From Cronobacter sakazakii (GTDB lineage: Bacteria > Pseudomonadota > Gammaproteobacteria > Enterobacterales > Enterobacteriaceae): 64,000 nucleotides of DNA. A program made the translations under genes and the position numbers. Each line of letters starts with the position of its first letter. Within the stretch, counting starts at the first letter, position 1. The DNA is taken from positions 930,001-994,000 of the forward strand of contig NZ_CP011047.1 of assembly GCF_000982825.1 (NCBI RefSeq), in the 5' to 3' direction. The notes beneath the pieces were generated by a model. The model had not been told where the DNA came from, ran no database searches, and saw only the letters and a list, made by a program, of their open reading frames with translations. Positions 60,713 to 64,000 of this stretch are shown piece after piece.

Positions 60713-61671
60713 TAGCGCGCCCCCTCGTTTTTCGCCAGACGCATAATCATCAGCCTGGAGATAGCCAGCACGATAAAGGTGATCACAAAGAGGATCAGGC
60801 CCAGCTCCATCAGCGCCGCCACGTGCAGCCCAGATTCGGCTTCGGCGAACTCATTAGCCAGCGCCGAGGTGATGCTGTTGCCTGGCATGTAGAGCGACGG
60901 GCTGTCGAGCTGGTAGGTGTTGCCGATGATAAATGTGACCGCCATAGTTTCGCCGAGCGCGCGGCCAAGGCCGAGCATAACGCCGCCAATCACCCCGTTT
61001 TTGGTGAACGGCAGGACGATGCGCCAGATAACTTCCCAGGTGGTGCAGCCGATGCCGTAAGCCGACTCTTTCATCATCACCGGGGTCTGTTCGAATACAT
61101 CACGCATAACCGCGGCGATGTATGGAATGATCATGATGGCGAGAATGACGCCCGCCGCCAGGATGCCGATACCGAACGCCGGGCCTGAAAAGAGCGCGCC
61201 GATAAACGGGATCGCAGAAAGGACGTTGCCGACCGGCTCCTGGAAATAGGTCGCGAACAGCGGGGCGAAGATAAACAGCCCCCACATGCCGTACACGATA
61301 CTCGGGATAGCCGCCAGCAGTTCAATGGCGATACCCAGCGGGCGTTTCAGCCAGCCAGGCGCCAGCTCCGTCAGGAACAGCGCAATGCCGAAGCTCACGG
61401 GAACCGCTATCAGCAGCGCGATAAACGAGGTCACCAGCGTGCCGTAAATCGGCACCAGCCCGCCGTAGATATCGTTAGGGGCGTCCCACTCTTTGGTCCA
61501 GAGGAAAGAAAAACCAAATTTCTGGATGCTTGGCCAGGAGGAGAAAATAAGGGAGACGATAATGCCGCCCAGCAGCAATAGCACAATCAGCGCAGCCAGA
61601 CGAACCAGCGCGCTGAAGATCATATCGCCCTTTTTACCGGGGGGGTTAAATACAGGCTTGGTGGCAGCCAT
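60712..61671 (-). CDS. pstC: PstC, phosphate ABC permease
   Basis: Inner-membrane permease, 319 residues as in E. coli. It has the ABC permease motif GRALGETMAVTFIIGNTYQL and LFLTELAPGWLKRPLGIAIE. Separated from pstS by about 140 bp containing a palindrome, a common point for differential message stability. Confidence 0.98.
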   Translation of the reverse strand: MAATKPVFNPPGKKGDMIFSALVRLAALIVLLLLGGIIVSLIFSSWPSIQKFGFSFLWTKEWDAPNDIYGGLVPIYGTLVTSFIALLIAVPVSFGIALFLTELAPGWLKRPLGIAIELLAAIPSIVYGMWGLFIFAPLFATYFQEPVGNVLSAIPFIGALFSGPAFGIGILAAGVILAIMIIPYIAAVMRDVFEQTPVMMKESAYGIGCTTWEVIWRIVLPFTKNGVIGGVMLGLGRALGETMAVTFIIGNTYQLDSPSLYMPGNSITSALANEFAEAESGLHVAALMELGLILFVITFIVLAISRLMIMRLAKNEGAR

Positions 61672-61762
61672 ATTTCACTCTTCAGTTAAACTCTGTTTTG
61701 AATGATGCCCGGCAGCGTGATGCGTACCGGGCCTACAAAAAACAGCATGTTACCGGATTTTT

Positions 61763-61792
61763 GTAGGGCGGATAAGCGAAGCGCCATCCGCC
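61763..61792. repeat. REP-like palindrome, pstS-pstC spacer
   Basis: GTAGGGCGGATAAGCGAAGC then GCCATCCGCC: same family as at 35.6 and 56.8 kb, with paired changes (GGCGGAT/ATCCGCC). It may stabilise the pstS message. Confidence 0.75.
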
Positions 61793-61810
61793 ATCATCGG
61801 TAAATCTCGA

Positions 61811-62851
61811 TCAATACAGCGCTTTGCCGCTGCTGTCTTTAACGTTGGTCTTCCATGCAGCGCGAACCTGCTCGACCACGCTGTCCGGCAGAGAGGCGTA
61901 ATCCAGGTCGTTAGCCTGTTTCGCGCCTGACTTGTAGGCCCAGTCGAAGAACTTCAGCACTTCGGCGCCCTGCTCAGGTTTCTTCTGCTCTTTGTGAACC
62001 AGAATGAAGGTGGTGGAGGTGATTGGCCACGCGTCGTCGCCTTTCTGGTTGGTCAGGTCCTGCGCGAAGGATTTGCTCCAGTCAGCGCCTTTGGCGGCGT
62101 TGGCGAAGCTCTCTTCGGTCGGTGCGACCGGTTTGCCGTCAGCAGAAACCAGTTTGGTGTAGGTCAGGTTATTCTGCTTGGCGTAGGCGTATTCCACATA
62201 GCCGATAGAGCCCGGCAGACGCTGTACGAACGCGGCGATACCGTCGTTACCTTTACCGCCAAGACCGGTCGGCCAGTTAACGGTAGAGCCAGAGCCGATT
62301 TTGGATTTCCACTCGTCGTTCACTTTCGCAAGATAGCTGGTGAAGACGAAAGACGTACCGGAACCGTCAGCGCGGCGCACCACGGCGATGTTCTGAGAAG
62401 GCAGTTTTTTGCCCGGGTTCAGTTTGGCGATAGCCTCGTCATCCCACTTCTTGATTTTGCCAAGGTAGATGTCGCCCAGGGTTTTGCCATCCAGCACCAG
62501 CTCGCCAGACTTGAAGCCCGGCAGGTTAACCGCCAGCACCACGCCGCCGATCACGGTCGGGAACTGGAAAAGCCCTTCTTGCTGTAATTTTTCGTCAGAA
62601 AGCGGCGCGTCAGAAGCACCAAAATCAACCGTGTTAGCAATGATTTGTTTAACGCCACCGGAGGAGCCGATACCCTGGTAGTTTACCTTGTTACCCGTTT
62701 CTTTCTGGTAGGTATCCGCCCATTTGGCATACACCGGCGCCGGGAATGTTGCGCCCGCGCCAGTCAGACTTGCTGCCGCGAAAGCGGAAAAAGCGCTCAG
62801 AGATAAGGTCGCGGCGACAACAGTTGCGACGGTGGTACGCATAACTTTCAT
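61811..62851 (-). CDS. pstS: PstS, periplasmic phosphate-binding protein
   Basis: Periplasmic receptor of the phosphate importer. 346 residues with signal peptide (MRTTVATVVAATLSLSAFSA) and mature start ASLTGAGATFPAPVYAKWAD. Phosphate-contact regions QGIGSSGGVKQI, DFGASDAPLS and RRADGSGTSFVFTSYL are conserved. Preceded by tandem Pho boxes. Confidence 0.99.
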   Translation of the reverse strand: MKVMRTTVATVVAATLSLSAFSAFAAASLTGAGATFPAPVYAKWADTYQKETGNKVNYQGIGSSGGVKQIIANTVDFGASDAPLSDEKLQQEGLFQFPTVIGGVVLAVNLPGFKSGELVLDGKTLGDIYLGKIKKWDDEAIAKLNPGKKLPSQNIAVVRRADGSGTSFVFTSYLAKVNDEWKSKIGSGSTVNWPTGLGGKGNDGIAAFVQRLPGSIGYVEYAYAKQNNLTYTKLVSADGKPVAPTEESFANAAKGADWSKSFAQDLTNQKGDDAWPITSTTFILVHKEQKKPEQGAEVLKFFDWAYKSGAKQANDLDYASLPDSVVEQVRAAWKTNVKDSSGKALY

Positions 62852-62905
62852 AATGTCTCCTGCTGGTGTTCGTAATTTATTGTTTCGTGGCTACGGTGAG
62901 CAAAG

Positions 62906-62957
62906 TAGGACAGTTTGGTGACAGATAAATGTACGAATTATGACAGTTTTATGACAA
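62906..62957 (-). promoter_or_regulatory. Tandem Pho boxes of pstS
   Basis: Minus strand TTGTCATAAAACTGTCATAA (62938-62957) and CTGTCACCAAACTGTCCTA (62906-62924). Both match the PhoB consensus CTGTCATAnAnCTGTCAy; the promoter should be activated by PhoB when phosphate is low. Confidence 0.93.
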
Positions 62958-63049
62958 TGAAAAAGATGCAGAAATGTCTTACTTAACTTTTTGAATATTA
63001 ATGCTTTTATAATTCCGCAACCCGCCCGTCATTTATAAGGATAGCCGTA

Positions 63050-63376
63050 ATGATAAAAAAAATGTCACTTTTCTCCGCAGCGTCATTACTTACTTTTTCA
63101 TCAATAAGTTATGCAGCTCCGGTTCAACTGGATGACCACAGCACCCGTATTCACGGCGCGCCGGTGACGATATTTACCAGCGATGGCGTCGTGGCACCGT
63201 CTAACGTCGATATCTCGGATGTGGAAAAGGCCGTCGAGGCGTATAAGCGCAAAGAGCAAAACCGCTATTCGGACGACAGAAAAGATAGCGATCTGGAAAA
63301 TCGCCTGCGGGCGCTGGAGCAGGAAAATGACAAGCTGTCCCGTGAACTGGACGATTTAAAAAGCAAGATTAAATAA
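63050..63376 (+). CDS. Small secreted coiled-coil protein, unknown
   Basis: A 108-residue exported protein. Signal peptide MIKKMSLFSAASLLTFSSIS with cleavage near SYAAP. The C-terminal half is a charged coiled coil with heptad leucines (DLENRLRALEQENDKLSREL, DDLKSKIK). AAGGATAG precedes the ATG. Divergent from pstS, so the Pho boxes could also influence it. The family is not recognised; function unknown. Confidence 0.65.
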   Translation: MIKKMSLFSAASLLTFSSISYAAPVQLDDHSTRIHGAPVTIFTSDGVVAPSNVDISDVEKAVEAYKRKEQNRYSDDRKDSDLENRLRALEQENDKLSRELDDLKSKIK

Positions 63377-63381
63377 GCGAT

Positions 63382-63409
63382 GGGCTCCCTGTATGGCTTC
63401 AGGCAGGGA
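63382..63409. terminator. Hairpin between convergent genes
   Basis: GCTCCCTG...CAGGGAGC after the secreted coiled-coil gene, followed by TTACTCCTTTT; a plausible but not ideal terminator. Confidence 0.5.
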
Positions 63410-63420
63410 GCTTACTCCTT

Positions 63421-64000
63421 TTATCGGTCAGGCTCATTACGGTGTTTTGCCCGTTTTAAGGCGCGCTTTTCCGAAGGGCGCTGAAGGGCTTTGGTATGAG
63501 CGCGTCGCATTTTGTTCGCAAGACACCAGCGGCCCAGCCTGAACATCTCCTCACTGTTCATCATTCGCCATGCTGCCCACACCAGCAGCGCGCCCGCGCT
63601 CCAGCAGAGCCAGAACACACCGGAAAACGGCCACAGTATCAGGCCGGCAATCAGCGTCGCCAGGCTTAACGCCGCATGAAAAAACGCGCTGAAGAGAAAC
63701 AGCTGCAAACCGCGATGTCGCCCTTTTTCTACCATCAACATCACGAGTATCAGCAACACCAGCCAGATAGCCCCTGAGAGTATCCACAGCACAGAAAAAG
63801 CGGGCCGCAGCGCGGCGAGATTGAGGACGGCACTCAATGCCATGGCATAGACGCACCCCACCGGCACTCGCCAGAAACGGCGCGAGCCGATGATGCGGAC
63901 ATCGGGCAGATCGTGGCGCTCGGCCATTTTAAGTTTGAGCTTATGCAGCCTGCGGTGGGCGATATCGTCATCCACCTCTGCGCTGTAGGTAATGAGCCGA
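63421..64000 (-). CDS. Inner-membrane protein, 5' end beyond window
   Basis: A predicted inner-membrane protein with three or four hydrophobic segments in the middle (VGCVYAMALSAVLNLAALRP, SVLWILSGAIWLVLLILVML, AALSLATLIAGLILWPF, GVFWLCWSAGALLVWAAWRM). Both ends are basic and hydrophilic (KALQRPSEKRALKRAKHRNE). A GTG at 63975 could start it. However, the frame stays open to the window edge (RLITYSAEVDDDIAHRR) and reads as natural protein, so the true start is probably outside. Family not recognised. Confidence 0.6.
   Translation of the reverse strand, partial: RLITYSAEVDDDIAHRRLHKLKLKMAERHDLPDVRIIGSRRFWRVPVGCVYAMALSAVLNLAALRPAFSVLWILSGAIWLVLLILVMLMVEKGRHRGLQLFLFSAFFHAALSLATLIAGLILWPFSGVFWLCWSAGALLVWAAWRMMNSEEMFRLGRWCLANKMRRAHTKALQRPSEKRALKRAKHRNEPDR

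Overview
The window looks like chromosomal DNA of an enterobacterium close to Cronobacter/Enterobacter. This is an inference from protein similarity recalled from memory and from gene order; no search was run. Much of the order matches the Escherichia coli K-12 stretch around gyrB-dnaA-rpmH-yidC-mnmE and pstSCAB-phoU: tisB-emrD, yidGH, ibpAB, yidQR, dgoRKADT, yidA, yieEF, adeP, yieH and yieL. Accessory blocks are inserted between these genes. No tRNA, rRNA or CRISPR array was seen.

Region 1 (1-13745, all minus strand) is part of a type VI secretion cluster. It runs from an SH3-type lipoprotein gene through tssJ, tssK, tssL (OmpA-fused), tssM, tagF, tssA, tssB and tssC, then small periplasmic immunity-type genes and hcp. 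clpV, vgrG and tssEFG are not in the window and probably lie further left. A gene-poor stretch and a complete IS1 with a perfect 9-bp target duplication (14513-15280) border the cluster.

Region 2 (15290-35431) opens with a full istR/tisAB SOS toxin-antitoxin locus (LexA box, antisense RNA, 29-residue toxin). It continues with emrD, a secreted glycoside-hydrolase-like gene, yidG/yidH, an alpha-glucoside PTS locus (aglA, aglB, yidP-type regulator), ibpAB with a heat-shock promoter and RNA-thermometer leaders, yidQ and yidR. A D-galactonate operon (dgoRKADT) follows, extended downstream by a second MFS transporter and a 2-hydroxyacid dehydrogenase. A hok/mok/sok-type toxin locus lies between dgoR and yidA.

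Region 3 (35726-46352) is the conserved replication and ribosome core: gyrB, recF, dnaN and dnaA on the minus strand; rpmH, rnpA, yidD, yidC and mnmE on the plus strand.

Region 4 (46463-52986) is the most unusual accessory block. A tightly overlapping minus-strand set encodes an Fe(II)/2-oxoglutarate amino-acid dioxygenase-family protein, a GNAT acetyltransferase and an AzlC/AzlD exporter. A periplasmic-binding-fold protein without a signal peptide and a rhodanese follow. A LysR regulator diverges from the set. IS903 has inserted into the divergent control region and splits an inverted repeat there. My reading is a hydroxylate-acetylate-export route for a branched-chain-type amino acid, which needs experimental proof.

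Region 5 (53201-64000) is mostly conserved: yieE, yieF, adeP, yieH, yieL and the Pho regulon operon pstSCAB-phoU with tandem Pho boxes, then two uncharacterised genes. Long imperfect palindromes of one sequence family occur at three intergenic sites (about 35.6, 56.8 and 61.8 kb).
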